This document shows positions 10,701 through 21,600 of a DNA stretch of 64,000 bases, piece by piece. Made by a program: the position numbers and the translations under genes. Numbering within the stretch: the stretch's first letter is position 1; each line of letters begins with the position of its first letter. The notes under the pieces were generated by a model that saw nothing but the letters and a program-made list of their open reading frames with translations, made no database searches and had not been told where the DNA came from. Source of the stretch: Viola odorata (Eukaryota > Streptophyta > Magnoliopsida > Malpighiales > Violaceae); NCBI GenBank assembly GCA_963691705.1, contig OY829539.1, forward strand, positions 10,666,501-10,730,500, given 5' to 3'.

Positions 10701-13059
10701 GTATCGATACATAGATGTTACACCCAATAAAATTCTCACATGTTGTAGAATTTCATCCAAAAATTATTAACATCACTAGTGGATCATCACATTTCATCAC
10801 TAGTGGATTTTAATCTCATCAAATCTCATTTGAATATAAAATTCAATTATCATCATTGTATTTTCTAATACAACGGATACCACAATTCATTGTACTTATC
10901 ATCACTGTATTCTCTAATACAGCGGAAACTCAAATTATATATGATACCGCAATTCATGGTACCTATCATCACTGTATTCTCTAATACAGCGGAATCTCAA
11001 GTACATCATTTAACAGTACTGAAAACCTTGACATCAAAATGTCCAATTCTTGAGAAAATCTCAAAATAAAGTTCTAGTGATATCATTATGCTAACACATC
11101 ACATCTCTCATTTATTTATTTATTTTCCCATTATCACACTTGTGATATCATTGCTGCCACAGACTCACAAAAGTATTAGTATACTTCATGGCATTTTTTT
11201 GTTTTTTGTTTTTTTAATAAATAAATAAAACAATAATTATAATATTCAGACCCCCACATTTGCGAATATTATTCTATTTGTTTAATTCTACCAAATAAAT
11301 ATAATTGGTACATTCTTAATTTCACACAATTACACAAGAATTAAGATTGAAAGTAAATACCTCTTTGAGAGCACATCATCTCTTATAGTATCGAGTATAA
11401 TCAAATTACTCATTAATTTGATCGCAAGCTTCACGAGCGTTGAAATATATACGTTATATATTTTCCCATAATTAAGTTTTCTGCAAACTTGATTAGCTAG
11501 ATAGTTCACTGCACAATTGATCCCTACCACTTTAATCAGGAAACAATCGCATTGATTAATACTCACAATTTCCACATATATATTTATGAGAATATTAATC
11601 AATCCATAGCAGTAATAGTCACACCACTTAACAATAATTTTACATGAATCACTGTTTTAAATTCTTTTTAAACAGTAAGACTAAACATTGATCTGTTTCC
11701 ACAGATTCAATTCTTCTCATTTAAATACATTAATTGCACCAATTATTAACATAAATAAAACAATTTATGTCAAACAATGTATCTTAAGGAATTATTTTCA
11801 CATTAAGAGAAAATTTATAACATTAATTAAGATACCTCATAAAAATTGCAATTAAGCATATAGTATAAACATTTATGCACAAAATCCCAATTTTGTACAA
11901 ATCAACTTTTCAATCATTAATCACTTTTTGTTTAAAAATATCACATAAAATTGCAATTAAATTTTGGAACCTTAATTGCATACCATAACACGTAGATTTC
12001 AATTTCACCAATAATAAAGTCATCATCCACTTTATTTTCATAATCAATTAAGAATAATCTTATATATTAAAATCTCATTTATATTTGCACCGCTTACTCC
12101 ATTGCCACATTGTAACAGTAATATAACAATTAATATCGGTCATTCACCTCTTATCATTGTTAAATAAATCTTGAGTAATATAAAACACTAACCAAGAAAA
12201 TTTATCAAGCACATGGAGAATAACATACCTTGATACATACTTGTATCGTATCTGAATCACTAAGAGACATGAATTTCATCATCAATATGGTCCTCATGAA
12301 TGCCCCACAAGTAATTAGACTTTTTGAGAAATTAAATTGTTAAATAAATCTCTCATAAAATTATAATTCATCATGTACCATCAAAAATGAATTCTTCGTA
12401 TTGCAATAGTATGTATGGCAACAACATCAAATTTGGATGAATGCACTTAATTGCATTTAAGAAATTATTTGACTAAGTTTAAACATTAGTCCATTGCCAC
12501 AACATATATACGTAACTCATATAATACATTGAAATTTATTTAATGCATCCCATTATAACAATATTTATGGCATTAATACATTACCTCATAATCTTTGAAT
12601 TCATTCTCGAGCTCCTTTGTAATTACTCTTAGGAATATGTACGTGCACCATTATTGCTTAATAAAAAATACCCTCCACAATAATTGGTATCAATAGAAAA
12701 TAAAATTAAATAATAAAATATTAAGCAATATCAATATATAACAAACATCTCAAATTCTATGACATTAGCAGAACTAAACAGTAAATGGCCATGCTAGCAA
12801 ATGCTCCTAATTACCAATTCTTTATTGGTCCATCAGAAGGCACATTATGATTTAAATATATAATAATTAATATTTGTCCATTGACAAATTGTACTAACAT
12901 TCAAATGTTAATTCACCCAAATAATTGTTAGAAATATATCCTCTTAATTAGGGATACTGATAATTTACCACAAAGAAAAGAAATACTTATCTGTTGAGCA
13001 TAAGGTGATGATATGAACTTTCTTTTCTTTGCACTCTTAATCGATCCATCACCGATAAG
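10701..13059. other. AT-rich interior of the inverted-LTR insertion
   Basis: No protein-coding similarity recognised on either strand. About 10848-10995 holds a degenerate direct repeat of roughly 60 bp, present about two and a half times, with the core ATCATCACTGTATTCTC. The rest is AT-rich with short A/T runs. It may be strongly decayed internal copia sequence, but I cannot align it to any domain. Confidence 0.4.
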
Positions 13060-13136
13060 ATAAATTCCTTTAGAACAGCGTTTCTACGCGACTCGATCTT
13101 TGTGTTTCTAACTTTATTTTGCAGGATTTTCCAACA
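13060..13136 (+). mobile_element. Plus-strand copia LTR end fragment
   Basis: Matches the terminal 77 bp of the minus-strand LTR at 9524-9600 in the opposite orientation and ends at the target duplication ccata (13137-13141). Sequence upstream of about 13055 no longer resembles that LTR, so this is a short fragment or a diverged subfamily. Confidence 0.7.
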
Positions 13137-13141
13137 CCATA

Positions 13142-13547
13142 TTCTGTCTGGTTGTCAAGCTACAATAACTTTGTGTGTTATACACCCACTGAGCAATGCC
13201 AATGACCATGTCCATTTGATTGTTTTGGGACTTCAACTTGCGTACAAAACCAACGAGCTTATCAGTTCTCTAAATTGACAACAAGAGTGTGGTTAAGGTG
13301 ATTGCTGGTCGGCTCCACGAGCTTACAAACTTCTTATCAGTTCCATTCGCTCTCTTGAATCTTTAATTGTTTTTCATGAAGCTAACTCGGTAGCAAATGG
13401 CTATGCTAACTTGGTTTTTATCTTCAAGTGTACTATATTTGGTTTGAACGCTTAATTTTAAATTTTTTAGGCGATAGTTTCGGTATTTTTCACTCTTATA
13501 TTGTTGCTTTTTAATTTTGCTCGCCTATTTTGGACTTTCATTCTTAT
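13142..13547 (+). pseudogene. Possible remnant of a plant RNase H-like (RVT_3-type) domain
   Basis: Around 13340-13440 the plus strand reads SLESLIVFHEANSVANGYANLV. This resembles the C-terminal HREANxVADxLAN motif of RNase H domains in plant LINE-type elements and related host proteins. Upstream matches are weak and broken, so this is a short remnant at most. Confidence 0.35.
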
Positions 13548-13580
13548 AGAGTATTATTATTATCATTATTATTATTATGA
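13548..13580. repeat. (ATT)n microsatellite
   Basis: Interrupted run of TAT/ATT triplets (TATTATTATTATCATTATTA and on). Confidence 0.8.
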
Positions 13581-14833
13581 GAGAATCCCCCTGCACTACG
13601 ACTATCAAATCTGGAGAAATAAATTCAAATCAAAATGTCATCACCGAACTGAAAAGTTAAGCAAAGAGTATATTGGGTACTCTTAAAATAGTGGCACGTG
13701 ATTTAAGAGCCAAGCCTAATTTTTATGAAAGTTATTTTCTAAACCGGCCCATGGCCCATGTTATCATGACTAAGAAAAGGTGAAGCTCATCCTTTTATAC
13801 TCTTTGAATTTTTAAGTCACTGGAAAGTTAAAAATTAAATAGTTATAATAAAATTAAATAGTTATTTTTTTCTTTTATATAGTTTTATACTTTACGAATT
13901 AACGTGTCTAGCATTTTTTAAATAACCAAAAACTATTTTTTCTAAAATTAATAAGGTAGAAGATATTATAAGAGATTGTTTGGCTAAAGTACTGTAAATG
14001 GTTAATTCCTTATATATTATTTAAATGTGTAAGTAAATTAACCCTTTTAAATTTTTATTATTTTAAATTATTATCCAGCTGGTACAAAGTTTGGAGCCCA
14101 AAATTGGACTAACCGTTGAGGTCAGTTTTGTATCTAGAGCGGTGGACTAGTCTGACATACCGATATACCGCCCTAATGCTCCTAAATTTATTATCTTCCT
14201 CATTTTGAATCCAATTTGAACTCCACTTCTGTCACACGACCACAAATACTTTCTAGCCTATAAATACTAAATTTTTGCCCTTTGGAGACTTAAAAACCCT
14301 AAAGTTCTATTCATCTTTTCAAAACTCTCTCAAGCAAAACTAAAGTTTTTGAAGGTTTTTATTTTACGAAGAGTCTTGTTTCACTTGATTGAGTAAGGCT
14401 TTCTTCTCGAGGTTTAGTTTGCATTTGTTGGATTATAAATTGTGATATATATCTTGTTTAGATTCCTTATAATCCACTTGTATTAGTTCTAACTCCAATA
14501 TTTGTTAAAGTTTAAGAAAAGTCATAATTTTTTGTGTGTAAGGGGTAGTATCCTCTTTATAAGTGGACATAAGATTAAATCTAGATTTTGAATTAGATTT
14601 GTGATAGGATAAGCTTGTGCATAGTGTAAAAATCTTATGATAGGTTAAGCTTGAGTTTTGGTAAAAAGCTTGGTTGGGTTGATAGTGATCTTTGGGTAGT
14701 GGATGTACCTCACTGGTTGTAAGAGAACCACTATAAATACTTGTGTCAAGTTTTTTTTCCTCCGTCTTTGATTTATTTCCTTTGCCTTTAAACTCACACC
14801 AAGTGTTTGATAAATTCTATGTCATTCTTCAAT
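13581..14833 (+). mobile_element. Probable 5' LTR and leader of copia B (boundaries unresolved)
   Basis: A TATA box (CCTATAAATACTAAAT) at about 14257-14270 and a primer-binding site at 14834 indicate that an LTR lies in this interval, probably ending ATTCTTCA just before the PBS. I could not fix the LTR start: no unambiguous TG start or target duplication is visible. 13700-14000 is AT-rich and featureless. Confidence 0.5.
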
Positions 14834-14845
14834 TGGTAGCAGAGC
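14834..14845 (+). other. Copia primer-binding site (initiator tRNA-Met type)
   Basis: TGGTAGCAGAGC differs by two bases from the canonical TGGTATCAGAGC, complementary to the 3' end of initiator tRNA-Met. It primes minus-strand synthesis in most plant copia elements. Confidence 0.65.
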
Positions 14846-15640
14846 AAGGTCACTTGGAAGAAGACTTAATTGTCTCAAGTGAAGGATTTAGAATGGTTAG
14901 TGAAGGGTATGCACTCAACAAACTACATTTCTTTAACATTGGAGATTATCTACATGTTGGAAGATTATGACTAAGGCTTTCATTTGGATTGATTATGAGG
15001 TTTGGGATTGCATAGAGAGTCGGTATGTGGTACATGGAGGAAGTCACCTCATCAATTTTGGTCAAGCCTCTTCCGTACGATAAGTGGACCTATGGAGACA
15101 ATAAAAGGAGGATAACGGGAGAGAAAGCTAAGAATATATTGTACTGTGGTCTATCTACTTGTAAGTTCAATAAGATAAGTGGTTGCCAAACCTCTAAGGA
15201 TATTTGTGATGCACTTGCTATTGCTCATGAGGGAACGTCTCAAATTTACGGATGTGAGGCTTAATGCCATAAAGAGTGAGTATGAACTCTTTACTATGAG
15301 AAGTCATGAGAGATGGTTGCTCTAGGCTACGAAAGCTATAAAGAGGCTACAAAAGTTGCTCATGTGGTATAGTTTTTGCTAGCTTTTGTAGGCTATGAAA
15401 GTTGCTCATGTGAGGCTTAATGCCATAAAGAGTGTCATGAAAGCTACTTAGAGCAACGAACGTGAGAGCAACTCCGACACTACTTCATCAACATCGGATT
15501 CCAATGTTGAAGTCTCGAATCTATGCCTAGTTGCGGATATTGAAATCGAACCTTCCCTAAATTCACCTTCTACACTAAAGGCATCCTTATCTTTCTCTCT
15601 CGAAGAATTTGTCCTTATGATCAATCAATAAGAAGACTGA
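14846..15640 (+). pseudogene. Decayed copia gag
   Basis: The frame at 15025-15264 contains KWTYGDNKRR and KNILYCGLSTCKFNKISGC, then DICDALAIAHEGTSQI. This pattern matches copia gag proteins (UBN2/DUF4219 type). Further on, a frame reads SNDSDTTSSTSDSNVEVSNL (15450-15540), like the acidic spacer near gag's end. Stops and frameshifts are frequent. 15300-15440 carries a short imperfect direct repeat (GGCTAYGAAAGTTGCTCATGTG, described here by position only). Gag and the integrase that follows may come from different copia lineages. Confidence 0.6.
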
Positions 15641-15689
15641 CAGAAAAAAAACTAAATAAATTATTTTCTTCATCATCTTGCCATTATTC

Positions 15690-16039
15690 TCTCCTTTGGA
15701 AAGACTAAATTGGAATCAAGCGCATGAACATAATGGACAAGTTGAGAGCAACCATAGGCAAGTTGTTGATAATGGTTTATCTTAACTTGCTCACTAGTTA
15801 TTCTCTTCCTAATTACTATTGGGATTTTACTTTGGAGACTCTTGTGTTTCTTCTTAATCGAAAACCAGCTCCCTCAATCAATTTTGACACTTCATATCAT
15901 AAGTTATTTGATAAATCACCAAACTACTCTTCTCTAAAGGTTTTCGGTTGTACGTGTTATCCATATCTTCTTCCAAATAACAACCATAAAATGAGCTTTT
16001 GTTCTACTAAATGTGCATTCTTAGGATATAGTCCATTAC
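15690..16039 (+). pseudogene. Copia B integrase, C-terminal part of the core (left piece)
   Basis: Reads HEHNGQVE (the catalytic-glutamate region), then YYWDFTLETLVFLLNRKPAP and SPNYSSLKVFGCTCYP, and ends at KCAFLGYSPL. Frameshifts occur near 15700-15730. It stops exactly at element D, whose 5-bp flank attac (16035-16039) belongs to this gene. The protein resumes at 22668 with KGYHCLDVQ. Confidence 0.85.
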
Positions 16040-16639
16040 TAATACGATCAAGCCTAGCCTAGTCTTGGTGATGAATGAGCACACATCTGGAGGCTGAGAG
16101 ACATGTACACACCTATTGCCGACCTTAGGCCACCCGCGTGGCCGATTTTCAATTTTGGACAGCAACTAATGGTATACCGTTAGTCAATGGAAATTTTGAC
16201 TCTAAAAAATATTTCTTAAAGGTATGTCGTTAAGCCTTAACGACATACCGTTAAGGACTGGAAAGTTGGACGGAAATTGGAATTTTTAGGGTTTTGAGTG
16301 CCATTTTGTGTAATTGTATAAATAACTAGTTTCTTTCTTATTTTCCTTAGTTTAGACTTGAAAGTGAATTTGTTTGAGTTGAGAATACTCCTCCCTTATT
16401 TACCCTAAACTTATTTAGTGTTTGCCTTGGTATTGGAAAGCCATTGCTTAAGTCAATCAAAAACAATAAGTTTCCAACTTTCTGTAATCGTTATTATTTC
16501 GTTTGTAATCGTTTGAGTGAGTTATTGAGTGTTTGTGTTTGTTGCAATATTGAGGATATTATGCCCATGTATTCAAGCTATTCATCAAGCATATCTCAAG
16601 TGTTTAATCAAATCATTTGTTCAAGTTATCACCTCTAAT

Positions 16640-17570
16640 CTCAACCGCATTCTTCGGGTAAAATCTTTCTTTTTTATTGTTGTTTTGTGTGTTACTCTCT
16701 TATTTTAATTCATTTTTAAAGTGAACAAGGTCAACGGCTGCACCCTCTTACAACTTTACCCACCTACTTAAGATCCTTTTCCCAAAACTTACCCTTTCTA
16801 TGCTAGACACAAAAGGAGACCTCAAAAGCAAACCTGTATTTTCCCCTTTGAGCTAAAACAGATCAATTGGACTTCAAATGTCAAAATACACCAAAAAATC
16901 TGTAGAAAAATATCCCGAAGTCCTTAACTAAAGTCCTAAACTAAAGCCATTCAACTTGCACACAAAGTCCTAAACTAAAACATCCAATTTAGCACCATTG
17001 GAGAGAAAAACGTGGGGAGTCCTAAACTTAAGAGTGTGAGGTGTCTTTCTTTGTTCTAAACTCCATTTTAAGTCTTCTATTTTTCTGTCTTCAAGTCTTA
17101 CTCAAAGGAGTCAAGTCCTAAACACTCTCCTCTAGTTACAAACACAAGTGTCATCTAGCTTCATCTAGTGTTTTTCCGATTGAGTCTTTGTCTTTGAGTC
17201 TCTTTCTTTGTGTCTTCCCTTGTTTCTTTGATTAAGTCTTCGTGGATTGATGCCTAAGTTTGTTAGCTTGAATCTTGAGAGCACATGGACCTATTTGCAA
17301 CACTTGAGCGAATTGTGAGTACAATTTTTTCGAGAGTTTAAACATAAGTGTAAACACGTGAGGGTGTGTTTCCAACTAACAAAAAAAAAATAGTTTGTTT
17401 TATTTTGCAGGTATAAATGTCTTACCAAAATAGAAATGAGTCTTACTACTAAGGCTACCAAGAGCCTTCCACAAGCGGCCAAAGTGATCAAACATTCCAT
17501 CGTGGCCGAAGTCCCCATCACTCAAGCTATGGCCTAGGTTCCTCCTAACAAAGCCTTAGCCATGACCCCT
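16640..17570. other. Leader of element D, no gene recognised
   Basis: Non-coding sequence between the LTR-like left end and gag, with C/T-rich and T-rich stretches. The inverted repeat TAACGGTATGTCGTTA/TAACGACATACCGTTA lies further left, near 16210-16255, inside the LTR-like part. Confidence 0.35.
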
Positions 17571-17579
17571 CTATTAGTG

Positions 17580-18500
17580 GCCGAAACACCTCTAGCAGCC
17601 CCCCGAGTTCCACTTCCCATCTTTAGAGGAACGACCGATCCAGGCAAGTACATCAAATGGGAATACCGACTTCAACGACTATGTGATTATCACCAACCTT
17701 CAGAAATCAAGCAAGTTTAAGATTGCTGCCATGGTACTTGATGACTATGCTTATGATTGGTGGTATAAAATCAATAGTGAAAGGGAAAGGAGCCGAAGAG
17801 GACCGATTACCACTTGAGAAGAAATGAAGCATGTAATGAGGCAATGATTTATGCCCTCACACTATCGGCGGAGGTTAGAAAATGAGTTATTTTCTATCCA
17901 ACAAGGGTCTAAATCTATGAGGGATTACTTCAACGCATTGGATGACTTGCTCATCAAGACTAATATACAAGAAGATGAGCAAGAGACCATGGAGAGGTTT
18001 GTACATGGATTAAATGAAAAGATTAAGTGTCAAATTGCACTTTAGGAGTTCACAATATTGCAATCCATGTTCCATTTTGCATTGAAAATGGAAGCTCACG
18101 AGTCCGCCATGAAGTAAAGTCGAAGCTCATCCTACCCTCAATCCAATTCCAAGTCCTCTTCGTCATCTACTCAGAAACGAATAAGAGATATATTTTGCAC
18201 CACATGTATAGGGCGAGGGCACTTATGTGACATATTCCATAATAATAGAGTGAAAAATGTGAGTGTGAAAAGCAGCCAACATGAAAAGAGTGAGCATGTG
18301 AAGGGAAGAGAGAGTGGAGTGACAAATTAGAGTGCGACAAATAGCCCACCTATAATTAAACTTCTTCCGCCACTTTTTCCTCTCCTAGTGAAACAAATGA
18401 TTTGAGTGAAAACATTGAACCGAATGAGTTTAAAGTTTTTGTCAACCCTTTATTTGAATTTAGGAATGCTACTTTGGGGAGTGAATGAGGTGAGGAAACA
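17580..18500 (+). pseudogene. Gypsy-type gag of element D (left piece)
   Basis: Retrotransposon gag (capsid) domain. Frames give FRGTTDPGKYIKWEY, then AAMVLDDYAYDWWYKINSER, then FMPSHYRRRLENELFSIQQG and MRDYFNALDDLL. A degenerate zinc knuckle follows (CTTCIGRGHLCD, near 18200). Stops and frameshifts break it at about 17720, 17817, 17847 and 18043. The last open stretch runs to the target site of the gene-capturing hAT (duplication ccaaagag, 18501-18508) and continues in frame at 22265. Confidence 0.75.
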
Positions 18501-18508
18501 CCAAAGAG

Positions 18509-18665
18509 TAGGGATGGCAATTGGGCGGGTATGGGCGGGTATGGATATATTAAAATGGGTACGGGCGGGTATGGGTAAATATCCAATTCATACCCAAAAT
18601 TAAATATCCATTATTACCCATACCCAATATGCCCCATACCCAATTGGGTATATAATGGATATCCA
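18509..18665. repeat. Left subterminal GGGTA-type array
   Basis: Repeated GGGCGGGTATGG and ATACCCA motifs just inside the left inverted repeat, matched by the array at 22080-22256. Not telomeric: the unit is GGGTAT-like and not TTTAGGG. Confidence 0.8.
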
Positions 18666-18715
18666 ATTCACCAAATTATTTTATTTTTTATAATTAATAA
18701 AAAAATTATTATTTA

Positions 18716-18935
18716 GATCCGTTTTCACTAATTATGCTCGTTTTTTATTATTTTGGTTTATTTTTTACCGTTTTGACTCGGTTTTTACAATTTTGGCTCG
18801 TCTTTTTACCATCTTGACTCATTTTTTACCGTTTTGGCTCGATTTTTACCATTTTGGCTCCGTTTTTACTATTTTAGCTCGATTTTTACCATCTTGACTC
18901 ATTTTTTTTATCATTTTGGCTCGTTTTTAATACCA
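18716..18935. repeat. Degenerate tandem repeat, about 20-22 bp unit
   Basis: About nine to ten copies of a unit close to TTTTTACCATTTTGGCTCG, with variants (ATCTTGACTCA, GTTTTGACTCG). It lies between the left subterminal array and the captured RPL3 fragment. Confidence 0.8.
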
Positions 18936-19487
18936 AGTTTGTGCGTGTAAACTATAAACGATGGAGTAATAAGCATATTATGGCAGTTTTTTTTACTGTT
19001 ATTAATTACTTCCTTTGTTCCTTAATTAAAGGATATTGTTAACGAAGGCTTTTAAAAATTATATTCCAAATTGTTTTGTTATTTTTTCTTTACCAATGTA
19101 ATTGTTGGTAATTTAACGAAGGCTTTTACCAATTTAACCCTAATTATGTCATTTCGTATATATTAGCTAGGATGGTTATTCGGGTAATTTTATCAAAAGT
19201 GTTATAGAAAATTGAAAAAGCTAACTGTTTTAGTATATCAAATTTGACCTTAAACGACATGATTTAAGGAACAAAGAGAGTAATAAGGTATCGATATCTT
19301 TTTCAAGTAATAAATGAAGCCACTCTTACATTTTCCATGGGAAGTTCAAGTGGTTTACGTGATCAGAGAAGCTAACTCATTAATCGAAAAGGACTAATTA
19401 CAATTCAACAATTGGACTTCCATGGCTCGGGTCTGGAAATGTGCAAAACATGAAAATATGAGAAATTGACCAGAACAGGCAAACTAC

Positions 19488-20002
19488 TTGAGTGTGTGCC
19501 AGCACACGGATAACAGTTGCATGCTTCTTCAAGCTCTCCAGTTGATCATCAATGTTCTTCTTTCCTTCTAGAGACTCATATTGGCGAGAATACTTAGTGA
19601 AAGCCTTCTTCTTTGACTTAGCCCAGTTCTTGTAGAACCTTCGCCTCACCTCCTCACTCAAGTGCGGAGCCCAGACAGTCCTGAACGAACGGAGGCCACG
19701 AGGTGTTTTGATATAACCAACCACTCCAACAATCACCATTGGAGGTGTTTCAACAATAGTAACAGCCTCACAGGTCTCCTTCTTGTGGAGCTCTACAGGA
19801 ATCAACAGTAAATATCAATATAATTACCGCAGTCGATAACTATGACTTGATTCCACAAAGCAACAGTAGCTTAAATGCAAAACTTGCTTAGTTGATCCTG
19901 GTTTCTCCACCTCTCTGACAATGTGTGTCATTCCAGCCTTGTAACCCATGAATGCAGTTAGATGGCAAGGCTTGCTTTGGTCAACCTTGGGAAAAGCCTT
20001 CA
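19488..20002 (-). pseudogene. RPL3: Captured ribosomal protein L3 (uL3) gene fragment with retained intron
   Basis: Two minus-strand exons of the cytosolic large-subunit protein L3. The first is 20002-19892 ([20 protein letters not shown], then [14 protein letters not shown]), preceded by an acceptor TTTACAG. The second is 19792-19488 ([27 protein letters not shown], then [20 protein letters not shown], ending VLAHTQ), followed by a GT donor. The intron is present, so genomic DNA was copied and not mRNA. Its donor reads CTAAG where GTAAG is expected, one base from a normal site. The start and the C-terminal half of L3 are missing, so it cannot encode a working ribosomal protein. Confidence 0.93.
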
Positions 20003-20151
20003 CTGTAAAGACAAAATTATGAGGACAGGTTCAGTGATTGAAACAAAACTCAACCAACATTATTCGAAACAAAATGCATATGACAAATATTATACATAGG
20101 AAGCTTTCAGAATCAACCAAAGATTCAAAACATTTCAGGTTTAGAAATCTG

Positions 20152-21060
20152 TTAAACGTGATGCAGATGCCCTCGAGACTCCCCGAAGTAATTATACCTC
20201 CTCTTATCCCAATCATCAGGAACTGGAAGCATTGGCATGTCATGAAGTTGCTCTTTATCTACATTGAAATACAGGCCATTTCTGTACGTACTAATCCAAT
20301 GAACAACACCATTGCAAAAAACACCGTTCTTGAAGGATATACAAGAATATACAGGAAATGGATCACCTGAAATTCTCCAAGTGCACGTCTCGGATGAATA
20401 GATCTCAATTTGGCAGATTGAATATACCTCATCATTCTCCTCAAAATGAGCATCTACTTTCGCGGGGGTTCGAATGCAGATAAGTTTGTAGTGAAAGGAT
20501 TTGGCTGGATCAAAAGCAAGGTTAATGCCACAAACAATCCCATATAGATGATATTCTGTAGGAATAGAATTACAAATAGGATGAGGAATTGAAACAAACT
20601 TCTTGGTGGTAGGATTGCAAATGTAGTAGTTTTCCACATAGACATTCTCAAATCTAGAACAAAGAAGTAACCCATAACAGGATTGAAAGATCCTAATGCC
20701 TGGACTATTGTCGAGAAAACTGAGGGATCTCAATGGAGCACTAGATGTCAGCTTATCAGAAAAAGAAATGAAGTCATACTCAGAATTGATGTGGCGAGAG
20801 AGCACTGGAGAGCCGAATAAAATGCGGGGCAAGAGAAAGCCCGAGGGAGAGTGGTGATCGTGGCGGAGGCAGAGATGGAAATCTGGTCTAGAAATGAGAG
20901 ACAGCCATTGATTGGACACTGCTTGAAATCGGAGGAGAGATTTTACAGGCAAGAGAGCAAGGATTTGTGTCAAGATGTGTTCATTATTGGCAATGTCTTC
21001 ATTTACTTGCTTACAACTAATTCTTCTACGCTTTATTCTGCTAGAGTGCATTCTTTTCAT
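20152..21060 (-). CDS. Captured F-box protein gene (N-terminal F-box and F-box-associated region)
   Basis: Substrate-adaptor type for SCF ubiquitin ligases. It is open for 302 codons from ATG 21060. The F-box is at residues 24-62 (ILTQILALLPVKSLLRFQAV, then WLSLISRPDF), followed by an F-box-associated beta-propeller-like region (GLLLCSRFE, YYICNPTTKKFVSIP, LAFDPAKSFHYK, EIYSSETCTWR). It ends GESRGHLHHV and then a stop; family members usually run further, so it is probably 3'-truncated at the capture boundary. The RPL3 piece follows about 150 bp downstream on the same strand, so a fused transcript is conceivable. It sits inside a transposon, so it is a mobile copy and not a resident host locus. 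Confidence 0.8.
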   Translation of the reverse strand: MKRMHSSRIKRRRISCKQVNEDIANNEHILTQILALLPVKSLLRFQAVSNQWLSLISRPDFHLCLRHDHHSPSGFLLPRILFGSPVLSRHINSEYDFISFSDKLTSSAPLRSLSFLDNSPGIRIFQSCYGLLLCSRFENVYVENYYICNPTTKKFVSIPHPICNSIPTEYHLYGIVCGINLAFDPAKSFHYKLICIRTPAKVDAHFEENDEVYSICQIEIYSSETCTWRISGDPFPVYSCISFKNGVFCNGVVHWISTYRNGLYFNVDKEQLHDMPMLPVPDDWDKRRYNYFGESRGHLHHV

Positions 21061-21089
21061 TAATGTGAAAATCTAGTATAGGTTGTAAG

Positions 21090-21600
21090 ATTCTTGTTGT
21101 GTTTCTTGCTGTGTTTCTTGCTTGTAAAATGCCTGCAATATATTTCGTTGATATCAAAATATAAGGAAGTTCCTGAATCACTTATCCAATGAACAACACC
21201 ATTGAAGAAGAGTCCACCATAAATCCAACATATCCATTTGCAGTAAAAGGACTGCCAGAGATCCTCCATGGACCAGAGTTTGATGAATAAATCTCTATCT
21301 GAAACTGGTGTCTTGGCAAAGAACATTTCCGTATGCAAACAGCTTTGTAGTGAGGTGATTTGGAAGGATCAAAAGCTAAAGTGACACCTAAAATGCGATG
21401 CAGACGAGGAAGTACAGTGTACTGTTTGCTAGTAGGATTGTAAACATAGTATTTTGATTTGCCATATGCGCAGCGGTAAGTAGAATGTAGTAGTAATCCA
21501 TTACAAGATTGAATGATTTTAATGCCTAATGGGTCATTAGCAAAGGTCAGACTTCTAAAGGGAGCACTAGAGTGGTTGGAATCAAGCGCCACAAATTCGT
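21090..21600 (-). pseudogene. Second F-box-associated fragment
   Basis: Upstream on the minus strand lies another F-box-associated region: APFRSLTFANDPLGIKIIQS, YYVYNPTSKQYTVLP, LAFDPSKSPHYKAVCI, IEIYSSNSGPWRISG. A frameshift near 21200 follows, with the frame continuing as FFNGVVHWISDSGTSLYFDI. It parallels the gene at 20152-21060 but lacks the F-box. It may be a tandem paralogue captured together with it. Confidence 0.75.

Larger units (their letters stand above)
9524..13136. mobile_element. Copia-derived insertion with LTR ends in inverted orientation
   Basis: Flanked by a perfect 5-bp duplication (ccata). The left end reads TGTTGGAAAATCCTGCAAAA, and the right end is its inverted copy ending TTTTGCAGGATTTTCCAACA. 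The inverted match extends about 77 bp (9524-9600 against 13060-13136) with only a few differences. At the left these bases are the 3' end of a minus-strand LTR, identified by TATA box, polypurine tract and pol tail; at the right the same LTR end points the other way. A normal copia element would have direct repeats. The middle is AT-rich and mostly unrecognisable. Confidence 0.75.

Noticed and set aside
18509..18665. GGGTAT-rich arrays (also 7100-7550 and 22080-22256) as interstitial telomere repeats
   Set aside because: The unit is not TTTAGGG, it occurs in both orientations, and it sits exactly inside hAT-type termini. These are subterminal transposon repeats.
20152..21600. Two resident host F-box genes
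   Set aside because: They lie inside an insertion with perfect inverted termini and an 8-bp duplication, within the gag of element D, so they are captured copies.
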